A stretch of 64,000 nt of DNA from Sclerotiophoma versabilis (GCA_012274445.1 JAAROD010000080.1:2232001-2296000); one strand, 5' to 3'. Shown: positions 43,311 through 55,124, counted from the first letter of the stretch. The notes: a model not told the origin generated them from the sequence alone. Program-made: numbers and translations.

Positions 43311-44597
43311 ATGAGCCACTCGCCATTACACCAGCGCCTGCATCTTCGCTTGGCCATGCGCCAGAGCTTTTCTTCGCCCACGCTGTCACCCGGGCCGCCG
43401 TACTCTGGTGGCTCGCCAGCAAAGGAACTACGAGAGCTGCCAGCAACTGCACCTCCGTCACCAGAACTGGCAGCCTTAGAGACGACAGTTTTCATACCAG
43501 GCAAAGACAACATGCGGGCAACTCGAATTCGCCCACGTACCGCGCCTGTATCTCCGGAGCGGCCAGGCATAGCGTACAGCACGCGCTCGACAATCCGCCA
43601 AGTCGACCCTTCACCAGAGAGTCTCAGCGACGCATTCGCCAACGGTTTCGCAGACGGTGGCACTCCAGCACCAGGGCCTGCCTTTGAGCCCTTCCCACCC
43701 TTCAATCCCTCCAAGTCTGGAGATACTGCCGTAGAAGAAGGACTCCATATACACATCCCCAGCACCGAGCCCACCGCAGCCGCAGCCGAAGGAAAGGGAG
43801 CAGGCGCCCTGCGCCGCGGTGGTACACCCTCAGGCCGTTCGTCGCCGCGTAAAGCTCGATCCTGCTCGCCGCAAAAAAGTAGGTCCGCGTCTCCGCACAA
43901 GTACAAGGTGCATACACCGACGCTGTCAGCGCACCCAGAATCGCCGTCCTCCACCTACTCAGCCGCAGAATCCGAGAAGTGGGAAGCGCCAGACACGCCC
44001 TCCCCAATCCCGCGCGAGCAGAAAAAACAAGCGTATGCGCCGCTGCAAGTCCGCAGGCTGTTTGCGGATTCGAACAGCGCAGACGAGCCCGTGGTGGGAC
44101 ATGGGACGCAAGCGCGGATTGCGGATTATATGCGGAAGATGAAAACGCAGCAGCGTGGTGGGATGGCTAGAGCGACTGAGGAAGTTCGGGCAAAGATTGA
44201 GGTTCCGCCACCGGTGAAGAGGGTTGTGGCGCCGGCGTCGCATATTGTGCAGGCTATGGCGCAGCCTGACAGTGCGCCTCAGAGTTCGCCTTCCTTTCCC
44301 GTGGCGCAGGAGCAGGTGCAGAAGGATAAGGAGCCGGTGCGCCATACCAGCTTGTCGAAGCGTAGTGAGACGAGTGGCGCTTCTGTGGCAAGCAAGCATA
44401 GTGTCTTCTCTACTCCAGGGAGGGATGAGATGGAAAGAAAGAAGCCAATTGTGGAAGAGGACGAAGGGCCATTTGCGAACGCAACAAATATGCAAGATCT
44501 GGAGCACAGAAGGAGAACGGTAAGCGAGGGAACGAGGGGTAGTGATGAGAAGGACGGAAAGAAAATGTTTTGTGGGGTGAAGTGTGCTGTGATGTAG
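43311..44597 (+). CDS. Disordered protein with C-terminal CaaX box (CAVM)
   Basis: Intronless, 428 aa from the first ATG; a second in-frame ATG at 43356 (MRQSFSSP) is also possible. Almost the whole chain is Ser/Pro/Ala-rich and disordered, with many Ser-Pro sites (ARSCSPQKSRSASPHKYK). A short possibly structured part is GTQARIADYMRKMKTQQRG, preceded by APLQVRRLFADSNSADEPV. The last residues are MFCGVKCAVM: a CaaX box (C-A-V-M) with a second Cys six residues before it, the sort of tail that can be farnesylated and perhaps palmitoylated. It is therefore probably membrane-attached. I do not recognise the family; lipidation is inferred. Confidence 0.8.
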   Translation: MSHSPLHQRLHLRLAMRQSFSSPTLSPGPPYSGGSPAKELRELPATAPPSPELAALETTVFIPGKDNMRATRIRPRTAPVSPERPGIAYSTRSTIRQVDPSPESLSDAFANGFADGGTPAPGPAFEPFPPFNPSKSGDTAVEEGLHIHIPSTEPTAAAAEGKGAGALRRGGTPSGRSSPRKARSCSPQKSRSASPHKYKVHTPTLSAHPESPSSTYSAAESEKWEAPDTPSPIPREQKKQAYAPLQVRRLFADSNSADEPVVGHGTQARIADYMRKMKTQQRGGMARATEEVRAKIEVPPPVKRVVAPASHIVQAMAQPDSAPQSSPSFPVAQEQVQKDKEPVRHTSLSKRSETSGASVASKHSVFSTPGRDEMERKKPIVEEDEGPFANATNMQDLEHRRRTVSEGTRGSDEKDGKKMFCGVKCAVM

Positions 44598-45311
44598 GGT
44601 GTGCTTGCGAACTATCAGTAAGTATTTGAAATTTGCTAAAACGTATGTAGCGCATGACTGGTCTTTGTTTGCACTTGACTGTGTGTAACAATGGACAGGG
44701 GAAAGCGAGCGTGGTAGCGTCTTTCGTAGTATGCCTGTATAATGATCACAATAGACTAAGAGCGGAGGTGAATTCCACCTCTATGCGGTATCTTGTTGTC
44801 TTGCGCTTAAGGTTTTCGGTAGCTTTCAAGTAACATTTCCTTTCTTTTGACCGACTTCCGCCAGCCCCTGGACTCCAGGACCAAGTTCTAGTCGATTCAG
44901 GATGTATCCTGCAACCATTTGCAGCGAATAAGTGCCAGAACTGCCTCCAGACCGTTGGGGGCAGCTCTGGGTCGACGACACCGCTGCAACAGAAGTCCAC
45001 CGGAATTTTCAACGTGGTGATTACGTCCAAGATAGCTCGGAAGAAGCAACAATGCTAATGCATGCCCAATGAAGCTTTCCATTGTCTGAAAGAGCAGCGT
45101 CGAAGGAACCAGCCAAAGTGCGCCAGAGCTGGTGGGAAAGCGTATTTAGCTGCAAGCGCAGTTAATCGAAGACATTCGAACGAGCGTATGCAGCGCATGT
45201 TGTCATTTCAGAGTACTCGGAGCCAGCAATGTGTGGAATGTATCGTGCGTGGTGTAAGCTTCTCTACAGGACATTTAGCGAGCTATGTATCAAAGTCTGC
45301 ATATCATCAAG
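44598..45311. other. Convergent 3' flanks
   Basis: About 700 bp between convergent stops. No feature recognised. Confidence 0.4.
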
Positions 45312-46282
45312 CTATTCCTCCTTCTCGGTGGTGGATTCTGTAGCGATATCGAGGGCTTGGACGATATCGGATCCGAATACGACGGTCATGTATGCTGGGA
45401 AGACAACCCAAAGACCGCTGTTTTCTGTTAGCATGGCGTTTTGGTGGTCTGAATTGGGGTTTGAACGTACTTCATGACACCATAGAAGAGGAAGAGGGTG
45501 AACCAGTCATTGTGGCCCACACTCTTGAAGTTTGAAAAGTACTCGTTGAAATCTGATCTCGTTAGTCAATCACTCTTCAAATCACAACGACCAAGGCGGT
45601 TGCGCTCACAGTAAAGCACGGTCTTGCTAAGAGTCATAACGGCAGCCGTGAAACCAATGAGCAGCGCACGATTTCCGTTCTTTCCGCGCACCTTGCGACC
45701 ACCGGATAACCATGCAGTCCACCCCTCACCACTGACATCTAGACCGGTTCCTGTTGCTGCGGGAACACTGTGGTTATAGATAATCATGATGTACAGACCA
45801 TAAAGCACTGTCTCTATGGCGTTAAGCGCACCCTGTGCGCCGCCAAAGCCATCATTGTTCTCCCATCCGGGCCACCCGTAGACGTGATCGATTGCAGCGT
45901 AGATCTCGTACGGCTTCCAAAGGGGCCATTGTAGGAAGCCTCCAGCCATGGTGTGTGGACGGAGCAGAATATAAAGACTGTCCCAGAGTACAAGGGGCAA
46001 CGAGACTACGAGCCACAGAATGGTGAGGTTCGATGCTGTATGGCACCATCCGGATTCGCCCACTTTAGATGGCGAGGGAGGCGCAATCGCTCCTACAGCA
46101 TTTGAAGCCTTAGAGACTGCACGCCTGACGACCGCCTCCGCAGTGGGCGAGACGTTGGACGCGATAGCGCTTGTGGGACTCGTAGGCGCAGGCGATGCGG
46201 TCGAAGTGCGCGAGGACCTCTTGGTCGGCGAAGGCTCGGGTGCAGGGAAGTCACCACGGGGGTGTTGGCGCGTAGAGACCAT
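45312..46282 (-). CDS. Multi-pass membrane protein, EXPERA-like
   Basis: Protein of 286 aa in three exons: 46282..45610, 45552..45471 and 45417..45312; introns 45609..45553 and 45470..45418 are GT-AG and keep the frame (KTVLYY|FNEYFSNF and GVMN|GLWVVFPAYM). The first about 75 aa are Ser/Pro/Ala-rich and cytosolic-like. Then about five membrane helices follow: LTILWLVVSLPLVLWDSLYI, ALNAIETVLYGLYIMIIYN, ALLIGFTAAVMTLSKTVLYY, WFTLFLFYGVM and LWVVFPAYMTVVFGSDIV. The order of aromatic/acidic residues (YEIYAAIDHVYGW) resembles EXPERA/emopamil-binding-like proteins; this assignment is tentative. A CACGTG palindrome lies 292 bp upstream. Confidence 0.75.
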
Positions 46283-46573
46283 GGTTTCGATTACAGCTAC
46301 GCGATCGCGATCAAGAGGGTTGTAGACAGTAAATTGTGGTGTGAGGTTGAGCAGGAAGAGTGAAAGGTGTTATTATGGTTGTCATACGTTATAAGTCTGG
46401 CACGTCACTGGTGGAGAAAGCCTCGGGTGTTCCCATTCCGGCTCCTCTAGCCTTGACAGGAAAGGTGCCTATATCATACTACACGACACGGTTATTAGAG
46501 AGCGCTTGCCATCCCGCCTACGCGCCTTAACCTTTGCTTCTCCCTAATCATCCTAGAACGTTATGGTGGGCAC

Positions 46574-46587
46574 ATGTCACGTGACAT
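46574..46587. promoter_or_regulatory. 14-bp palindrome with E-box core
   Basis: ATGTCACGTGACAT is a perfect palindrome with a TCACGTGA centre, 292 bp upstream of the ATG of the EXPERA-like gene. This is the form bound by Cbf1/Pho4/SREBP-like bHLH factors. Binding is inferred. Confidence 0.5.
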
Positions 46588-46918
46588 AATCACGTTTGTG
46601 CTAGTCAAATCATGGACACTTGCTACACCCGGTGTCCGCAGTGTAGGTATGGTAAGCGCTTGTAAGGATTGTGACAGCGTTCCTCGTAGGAACTCTAGGA
46701 CGTAGTTCAAATCCGAGAGTAGTAATTTCTGTTGCAATCTAGGTTCCAAAAAGATTAGGAGCATCGAGGATGTATCTCTCAGCTGTCCCTTCTACATCGG
46801 CGTTATCGGCTACCAGAAAGTAGAGCGCGTGTCTGAGGAGCACCTAGATTGGGAGGGAACGTGTGGCTCGATCATGCTGTGGGCACTGATGCTTTGGACT
46901 CGACATGGACCTGGTAGT

Positions 46919-47606
46919 GCGAAGGTTCTTTACGCCCATTGCGAGATAGCTCTCCACCTTTCAAAAGTTTCCAGGTGATAGACCACGAGGACAATGTTGT
47001 GGTACCGGCACCTGTCGGATGCGTGTTCATTGCGCTTTCGTACGTACGGGAGTACCAACAACAAACTTGATGAAGCCTCTCCTCAAGGCTCGATACTGCC
47101 CAGAGAACTGGATCGAGCGATACAAGATGCTATTACAGTAACGAAAAGTCTTGGGTACCGGCGTTTATGGACTGATAGGCACTCTATCAACCAGCCGGAT
47201 GCCGTGGCCAAGCATCATCAGATTCAACATATGTGGGCCATCTATTCTTCTGCGGCCGGTAGCTCTCCTGGACACGGCTTGCCGGGTGTGAGTACTCTAG
47301 GATCAGAGTCACAGTGTACCGAACACAGAGACCCAGCGACATTGCTCTTTGGATACATCAGAGGAGTGGATGGAATTTCCCGCTCTCTCTCTCTCTAGGC
47401 ATCCAGGTCTTGGGTTGCAGGAGAACTTTGTCTCACATAAGAAGCTGTTCTTCAAGGACCGCGCGGTCTTTTCCACGTGCAACGAGGGGGTTTCAAGTAA
47501 GCTGGACATTGATGGGTACCTTAGCTCGATGGCGATTTGTAAGCTCTTGGGATCCACCCCGGCCACTGCGGTAACATACGATCAACGTTATGAAAACGGT
47601 CGGTAA
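46919..47606 (+). pseudogene. Decayed HET-domain (heterokaryon incompatibility) gene
   Basis: Pieces of a HET domain in three frames. Frame 1 (about 46919-47053) reads FKSFQVIDHEDNVVVP and then CVFIALSYVR, the HET block that normally ends SYVWG; here the Trp codon position holds CGG and the frame is lost. Frame 2 (about 47054-47340) carries GSTNNKLDEAS, LPRELDRAIQDAITVTKSLG, the expected LW-D block (RRLWTDRHSINQ) and QIQHMWAIYSSA, then HGLPGVS. Frame 3 (about 47400-47606) carries LQENFVSHKKLFFKDRAVF, the usual QE-L block. A (CT)7 run at 47383-47396 sits at the second frame change. A TAG precedes the first recognisable part. HET genes control vegetative incompatibility; this copy cannot make a full protein. 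Spliced rescue by introns is not apparent. Confidence 0.78.
47383..47396 (+). repeat. (CT)7 microsatellite
   Basis: Seven CT units directly followed by AGG, located where the HET pseudogene changes reading frame. Slippage here would explain the shift. Confidence 0.85.
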
Positions 47607-50600
47607 CGTGCAACATGGTAGCTGGCACAAGTTTTGTAGGTGGAGTAGTAAGTAAGGGTGTTCGGCAGTAATCTTTTAGTTCGACCTAGCTCGGTGGCAA
47701 CCAATAGACGTAGCTAGACAATGTATCATATGCAACATTGGTAGTCTTTGGTGTAGGCTCGAGAAACTTATACCTGCAAACGTAGCACAAGCATCGAAAC
47801 CTTCTGCACACGTAATTTGAAGTACGATACCGACGCTTTGAACACTTTTCGTGGAGTACTGGTACGCCTGTCGAAGACGCGGCAAGCCCGGATCACCATG
47901 TCTGGGGTGTGCTAGTAGCTTCCACAGGCCCAGATGGGCCCTTCCAGAATCATTGTACTGATTGCTATGAGATATCCTGACACTGGTACAGCACAGGGTC
48001 TTGTCGTCGTAGACACGGCTTTCCAAGTTGGTCATCAATTAGATGGCAGGGCCCCCCTTAAGCACACTGGGGATTCAAGATGTCCTAATATCGCCATGGT
48101 ACCTTCATATTACGACGTCGAGATCGTGTGTAAAGAGGATCCTGAGACACTCCGGCAGAACATACAATCTGCTCCCGTGAGCGGATCGTTAGCGTTCCTT
48201 TGCGTGACATGGGCAAGACCCAGACATGTCGGGTTTTTGTCTTAGTTCAAAACCACAATGCTTCCCTTGTCACCAAACCGCAGGCTAACGATCCGTTCAG
48301 GGGAGAAGACTGTACAGAGCGGCCAGATATTTCGAAAGATCGGTACAGGCTTCGGAAAATCGGTACAGTCTGATGCCCCTACCCGATTCAAGCTCGTTCA
48401 AATCGGAACCTTTCCGGTCACTCTCGAAGAACTAAGCCGACACAAAAATACTGTATTGCATCTTGCTGACAACACAGACATCCTCTGTCCCGTACTCTGG
48501 GACCAGGAACCGCTTCAGATTGCACATTTGTATGGTTTCCGGGTCACCAAAGAGGGAGCTACATAATCCGCAACCACGATACTGGTGAAGAGACAGCTGC
48601 GTGATCGTTAAGAGACAGATTGTAGCGCCCTCCTCAGTTTACATCGGACCAGAGACGCGACGTCGTGATTAGATGAGATATTTCCCAAATAATCTTCTCG
48701 GCTTCAGTGTAGGCAAGTATACATTGTCCAAGGATGTTCTGCTTCAGAAGATGAGCAAGTAATAACGAATATGTCAACAGTGTGATAGCGTATGCTCGAA
48801 AAACGAGAAGCGAGGCTCACCGCCAGCCAAACCCACGTAATTTCCACTCTCAGCAACACAACAGTCGGCCAAAGAGACAACTACTGGCCTAGCTGTTGGA
48901 ACCATATAAATAGTATAGTAAAGTGTTGATAGGGATTTGCTTGGTTGTGCAGGAGCTGATAGAGCTGCAAGTTCGCTAGCGGTGAGCGTCGTCTTCCGGT
49001 CTAGTCTAATTAGTGCAGAATTGTTTATGATGCTGGGCTATAGTCTAGAAGGAACCGTGTGGAGGCTCTTTAATCGATCCGGTTCCGCTGCCATGGACCA
49101 CTTTTCCGTCTCCATTTCCGAGCGTGAACGGTATGCTCAGGCGGCAAAACGTTCATTTTTGAGCATGGGGCGGACGCGCCAAGACGGTGTCGTGTTTACG
49201 GCTGAATCAAGTTTCGTTTGGAAGCATGCATCCATAACTCCTTAATCTCCCAAAATCGCGGCGCCGCCAGGCTTCTGCTCGCTTTTATTCACAGCTCTTA
49301 ACATCGTCTCAACCGTGAAGAAGCAATCGCGGCCCTTCTGCAGCGCCTTCGGCTAAGCTACAATCCTTCCATGGAGGCTCAACCCATCGCCCGGTTCGCG
49401 GCCATGTTGGTCTGCAACGTTGGTTGGTAGATTGGCGAAGGACGCAGGGAAACGAGGATCGTTGACATCTGACGTGCATGCGCCATACCGCAAATTAATT
49501 GGCCGACGAAGCGAAATGGTGAAGTGCAGCCAAAACGAACAACCAATTTAGGCTGCCGATCACAACACGACAACCGCAAGGATCGAGATCGCTTTTTCTC
49601 TGGAAGCAGAAGCGCTCATCTGCGCTTGAAATGAGAGGATGCAATTGAGTCGAAAATAACGAATGCACTCTAGCACAGCCTGAGCGCAGCTTGCAGAGTC
49701 TGCAGAAGCCGAAGAGTTTCATCGTGTTCGCGCATAAAGACCGCGACACCATCTCCACCGCGCGCTTCGGTGGCCGACAACGCATGGCCTTCGCCTGATG
49801 TTCCTCCACCAGCGTCTTCAGGCACGTCTTGCCTGAGCGACGATCAAGGCCTTCAAAACACCGAGCGCCCTCGCCGCTGAGCAAGTTCCGAGACCGTGGG
49901 CCTTGGCACCAGCATAGACCTTGCAAGGACCACTACGGCAGAGCCAAATGTTCGTCATTTGTGTGAAACACCCGTTAATCTGTCAGCGGCAAGGCAGTTG
50001 ATATGACAAGCGGCGAAACAAGGGTGGCGTGGAGGCAGGTTGAAGCGAAGTGATGCGGTGCCATGTCTGGATATTGAGGTGGTTGTCGTCTCGTGACTGC
50101 TGTTTGTCTGGTTGATGCAGCCCTGACGAGGTTTTTAGAAGTGTCGAGACCGAATAGATTGCAGGAAAATTGCTTTTCTCGTGTTGCATATAGCGTGCGC
50201 AAGCGGAACCAAGGTGTCGAAGCTCTTGGAGTAAAGGTACCTCCCACGGTATGCAAAGCGGACCATGCCCAGGCATGCATCTCGCTCTCCGTAGATGTAG
50301 AGACGGCGAGCTCACCAATAAACACACGTTGCTTCTGCCTGCAAGTATAGCCGTTATCAAGATGTCAAAGCGTAGGCTATGCCTCGATAGTAAGGGCATG
50401 AAAGCCATTGACGTTAGCGAGATGCCGTGTAGAAAATCCAGATATGCGTGTCACACAGCATTACCAGGCATCGCAATGGTCTGGATCCGCCCACGTCGTA
50501 CAATTGCTCAATCGGATCGACCGGGAGGGGTTCGTCTCGGAGGGCCAGCACCTTCGCAATGCTTGACAGCCAGGCATATGCATGCGTTCCCCAAACGGCG

Positions 50601-52078
50601 CACAACACGGCGCCTCTTGCTTCAGCGGTCCACGGGTTTCCTATGAACAAGTGGAAAGTTGCAGCGGACAGCTGTTTGTGACAAGCGGCTGACAGCGAAG
50701 TCCTGGCTTGTTTCGAACTGATGGGTCACGCAAGGCGTCTCCGCAGGGTGAAGATGTCGGCGAGCCCAGTAACGGACGGGGCGGACATTGACTCCAGGAA
50801 GTGGTGCTGCCAGACCAAGATCAGACGTCCATAGTCAGTCGCAGAAGCATTGCAAGCCAGGTTTGCATCAGACTTGCGTGGCTTAGATGCGTGCGCGAGT
50901 AGGCGAAGTAGATCTGATGACGCGGCCAACGAAGATTCGAACAACGAGAACGAATCGTGAAGACTTCTAGAGGTCGGAAGTCTGTTCGAAACAGCGCTCG
51001 TGTTGACGACGAGTTTGCCGGTCTGGTAGACGAATTCGTGTTTACATTGTCACCGATCACCGGGTACCACATGCTGTAACACAACGGCCTCTTCCTGCGG
51101 AGGACCTTGTAATGTGTAGATTGATGCAGCTGCAAACGGCTAAACCGCCTGAGGGCAGGAATGAGATTCAGGGTTGGCCAGGTGTTCGAGAAATCTAGCT
51201 CGTGATGGGCCGGCTGCGAGACTGGCGCCCATGCGTTCCTGCTTTTCTCGCAGCGATCCAGCTGCGTTCGAAGCGCCCACCGTCGATGACGCAGCGCCCT
51301 TCCATCGTGAACTCGGAGAACCGAATCCTTCAGGAACAAAGGATCATTTGAAACGCCCATTTTCGCGAGCGGCTTGCGGAGGCGCCGTTTCAGCGTCCGC
51401 AGTCCCGCCCAGGCGCCGAATGGGAGCCAACGAACCCAGCCCTCCTGCAGCGCTACCCCGGTCCCTGCAGCGCTAGCTCATCCTCCAATCGTGGCCTGCC
51501 AATGCCCTATGATAATCAAACTCTCATCCCTTCATACCCACCTGTGGCCCACGTCTGCGAGCGATCTGCTCTTCTTCTTCCCCAACTTCGTTCGCCCAAG
51601 TCGTTCTTTACTTGCGCTCCAGTCCCGCCGTGCAGTCTCTCGCTTCCCCGCCGGCCTTTCCAAGACTTTCCCCTGGTGGACGATATATCGAGGCCGATCG
51701 CACCAACACCACTCCTATTCTGTGGTCACGTCACCTGGGTTTCTGGATCTGCCCTTGCTTTACTAACCTGACTGCCCTACCCTGCTCGACCACCGTAGGC
51801 GCTGTCAACAGTTCGCTAGACGTCAAGTGAGCGTCCGAACAAGCCTCTGTGTCACCACCCAACCTGGCCTTCACGGACGTGCCTGAGAGAAGCTAGATCG
51901 ACGCACTCACGATCGATTGAAGAGACCTGATCATTCACTCCTTCCCTTTTGGATTCACGGCCTTCGCCTCTTACGCATCTCTGTCAATTGCTGGTCAAGA
52001 CAGATAACACTCGCTACCTGCCTTCCAGGACGTTAAAACATCTTTACCCCGTCTGGATCCGTCTATCAAACCACAACA
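47607..52078. other. Long gene-poor block
   Basis: About 4.5 kb without an intact gene. Open frames of about 100 codons at 47934-48245 (IAMVPSYYDVEIVCKEDPET) and 48258-48566 (FPVTLEELSRHKNTVLHLA) have some protein-like character and may be further remains of the HET gene or of a neighbour. From 49 kb to 51.4 kb nothing was recognised. From about 51.45 kb to the ferric-reductase ATG the plus strand is pyrimidine-rich, like a long fungal promoter and leader. Confidence 0.45.
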
Positions 52079-53948
52079 ATGACTTTCTCAGAGACTCTTG
52101 GCGACGTTGTGAAGCGTGCGGGAGGACATGAAGAGGAGGATCCTGCTGTTGGACTTCGAAATATCGACGTCCAGAACTACCTAGGCCGTATCTGGTGGTG
52201 TTTTGTCGTGGTCTTCACTCTTTACCAGGTCATCCTCTACTTTGTCCGATACGTTCGCACAGTGTCATGCCTCAACAACGACACCCAGCGTTATTTTGCC
52301 ATTCCCAACCACCTGTACGCCCGTTTCAAGAAATCCTGCCTTGATGCACCCCTCTGGCGCACTCGTCACCACCGCGAGTTCAAGATGTCCTCTGCCCTTG
52401 GCATGGGAACCTTGCCCAGCCGTCTTCAGAGCTTCTTCCTCATTGGCTACTTCGCTGTCAACATTGGGTTCTGCGTCTGGAAGATCGACTACAGCAGCTT
52501 CGCGTCTGGTGCCGGTGAGCTCCTCGGTCGTTCAGGTATCATGGCCGTTATCAACATGATTCCTCTTTTCCTCCTGGCTGGCCGCAACAACCCCGTCATC
52601 AAGCTCACCGGTATCTCGTTCGACACTATGAACCTGATCCACCGCTGGTTTGGACGGATCGTGGTTCTCGAGGCCCTTGCCCACACCATTTGCTGGATGG
52701 CTAACAAGGTTCAATCAAGTAAGTGAAGACACTAGAAGACCACATCGACGTTGTGCTAATTACCACACAGAGGGCTGGGGTGCTGTCCAGGCGTCAATCA
52801 CTGGTAGCGAGTTCATCATGACTGGATTCATCGTACGTTGAGATATACACTCCTGAAAGTAAGCCTGCGTTAACAGTTGCTAGGGCACCGTCGCGTTCAC
52901 GTTTCTCCTCATTCAGTCTCCCTCTCCCATCCGCCACTCCTTCTACGAGGTCTTCCTGCACGGCCACATCGTCGGTGCCGCGCTTGCCCTCGGTGCCGTC
53001 TGGGTTCACCTGAAGGAGCGCCCTCAGCAGCAGATGCTGTACGGTGTTCTCGCCATCTGGGCTACTGAGCGCTTCATGCGCTTTGCTCGTCTTGTCATCA
53101 ACAACGTTGGCAACGGTGGCTCCTCGGCTGATGTCGAGGTTCTCCCTGGTGATGCTCTTCGTATCACCGTCAAGATGGCTCGCCCCTGGAGCTTCCGTCC
53201 TGGTCAGCATGCATACCTCTACATGCCTTCAATTGGTCTCTGGACAAACCACCCCTTCTCCATCGCTTGGAGCGAGGAAGAGGAGGACCCTCACCACATC
53301 GACGAGAAAGGTCTCCCCATGACTAGCAACGATCTTGCTCTCCAGAAGTCCAAGACCAGCATGTCGTTCATCGTCCGCCGACGAACTGGCTTCACCGATA
53401 AGCTTTTCCGCAAGGCTGATTTGTCTGCTTCTGGTCGCTTCTCTACCACTTGCTACGCCGAGGGCCCTTACGGTGGTGAGGACCTCAGCTCATACGGCAC
53501 AGTCATGCTATGGGCGGCGGGCATTGGTATCACTCACCAGGTGCCTCACGTTCGCGACATCGTTGCTGGCTACGCCAACGGCACTGTCGCGACACGCCGT
53601 CTCACCCTCGTCTGGATCATCCAATCGCCTGAGCATCTGGAGTGGATCCGAACCTGGATGACGCAGATCCTCTCCATGCCACGCCGTCGCGAGATTTTGA
53701 AGATCTTGCTCTTCGTCACTCGCCCTCGCAGCACGAAAGAGATCCACTCCCCGTCGTCAAGCGTTCAGATGTTCCCTGGTAGGCCCAATGTTCAGAGCCT
53801 TGTTGATCAGGAGATGCAGGAAGGCATCGGTGCCGCTTGCGTCAGCACATGTGGAACTGGCGGCCTGGCTGACGAGCTCCGACGTGCTGTTCGCAACCGC
53901 GAATTGCAATGGAACGTTGACTTCCGCGAGGAATCCTTCTCGTGGTAA
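52079..53948 (+). CDS. Ferric-chelate reductase, transmembrane (FRE family)
   Basis: Protein of 588 aa in three exons: 52079..52718, 52771..52832 and 52884..53948; introns 52719..52770 and 52833..52883 are GT-AG. Plasma-membrane or vacuolar flavocytochrome that passes electrons from NADPH via FAD and two hemes to external ferric or cupric chelates. The N-terminal half holds the ferric-reductase-like membrane domain, with His residues at IHRWFGR, LAHTICW, FLHGHIVGAAL and VWVHLKER suited to bis-heme binding. The FAD motif is HPFSIAW (in LWTNHPFSIAW), preceded by RPGQHAYLYMP. The NADPH-binding part includes YGTVMLWAAGIGIT and the C-terminal VSTCGTGGLADELR. The start follows CACAACAATG, a good context. 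All key parts look intact; metal specificity is not readable. Confidence 0.93.
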
Positions 53949-54331
53949 TTGTTGACATCCTTCCATCTATCATTCGTCTGCACTTCTTCCACTCGGTATA
54001 CCCTCATGTCACGACAACACTTGCTATCTACTGTCACCTATCACAAGCCAGAATCTACTGCAATATAAGCTTTGCTGATTCATTGTACACATTTCATTAC
54101 ATTCGTCCGGCTTTGCCCGTCTTCTAAAACATACTCTCATTAACTTTTACCTGCTCTACTGCGTAGAGAAAGGCCGCCTAAATAGAAGTGGCTCATGAAT
54201 GCTAGCATGTTTCTACCACGAGTCTTCTATTGGGAATTGTACTGTATATATGGATTTTTCGATCGCGAGGAAATCAACGACCATGACATGACCATGTGTT
54301 CATCTCAGACTTGACGCTTGAACAGTACACA
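53949..54331. other. Convergent 3' flanks
   Basis: About 380 bp between the convergent ferric-reductase and Nudix genes. Nothing recognised. Confidence 0.4.
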
Positions 54332-55124
54332 TCAGTGCAGAGCCTCAGGACTTTCTGTCGCTGCAGCATGCGCCTCTTCCATCGCAAATCGATCCTGGAT
54401 CCCCTTCCATCCCCTCAACACTACATCAGCCATCACCCCATTCCGTCCTAACTTCTTCACTGCCTCTTCAACACTCACAAGATGACTCTCGTACGTCGCT
54501 TCCTCCGCATCGACTCCCGTCCCCTCATGATGCAGTGGCTCGTACCCCTCCGGCTCCATCTTCACTCTCTCTCTTAGCGTCAAACCATGCGGATATGCCG
54601 GCGGCGGCTTGTACGCAGCGCCGACCTCTGTCTCCAGCTCCACTTCAAGATCCGGAGGAAGCGTCTCGGCGATGTACCACCACAGCACGTACTGCTTATT
54701 CCCATGCCCAACCGGCATCATCTGCATCCAGACCGGTTCGGCAGTGAGCGGCGGCGAGTCAACGCGCGGGTGCGCTTCTGGCTGGCAGTGCTTCGTGGGG
54801 AGCGGGAGAAGACGATTGCGATAGCCTGACTATAATGCCACATTAGCACCTTCCACTGCTAACCTTCTTCTCGGTGCGGCGAATGCTCACCTCCTCATAC
54901 CCCTCTCGCTCGGCGCCTACGCGACTGTCTTCCCCCACGTCGCGCCGCCCTTTGGGGAGGAAGTAGTACTTCCCCACGCGCCGGTCGTGCGCACTGCAGA
55001 TCACGACACGTTGCGATGCAATATGGAAAATCGCAACGCCACCGCCCACAACGAGGTCTCCGCCCGCGAATTGGGCGATAATGGGTGGGAAAGAGGAGCG
55101 CGGTTGTCCGGCAGTGTGAGGCAT
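54332..55124 (-). CDS. Nudix hydrolase
   Basis: Protein of 243 aa in two exons, 55124..54891 and 54829..54332; intron 54890..54830 (GTGAGC donor, TTATAG acceptor) cuts the Nudix box at its end. The box reads G-R-R-D-V-G-E-D...REGYEES, i.e. the start of the Nudix helix after YFLPKGRR, with the REGYEE Mg-binding acidic residues present. The first Gly of the consensus is replaced in the GRRDVGED part, as in many fungal members. Upstream VVGGGVAIFHIASQRVVICS forms the first strands. C-terminal WMQMMPVGHGNKQYVLWWYI and a Glu-rich tail follow. Substrate (nucleotide diphosphate-X, perhaps inositol pyrophosphate) is not determinable. Start MPHTAGQP preferred; an ATG 19 codons upstream exists. Confidence 0.87.

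Noticed and set aside
50821..51360. 179-codon open frame on the minus strand in the gene-poor block
   Set aside because: Composition looks random and no motif or intron support was found.
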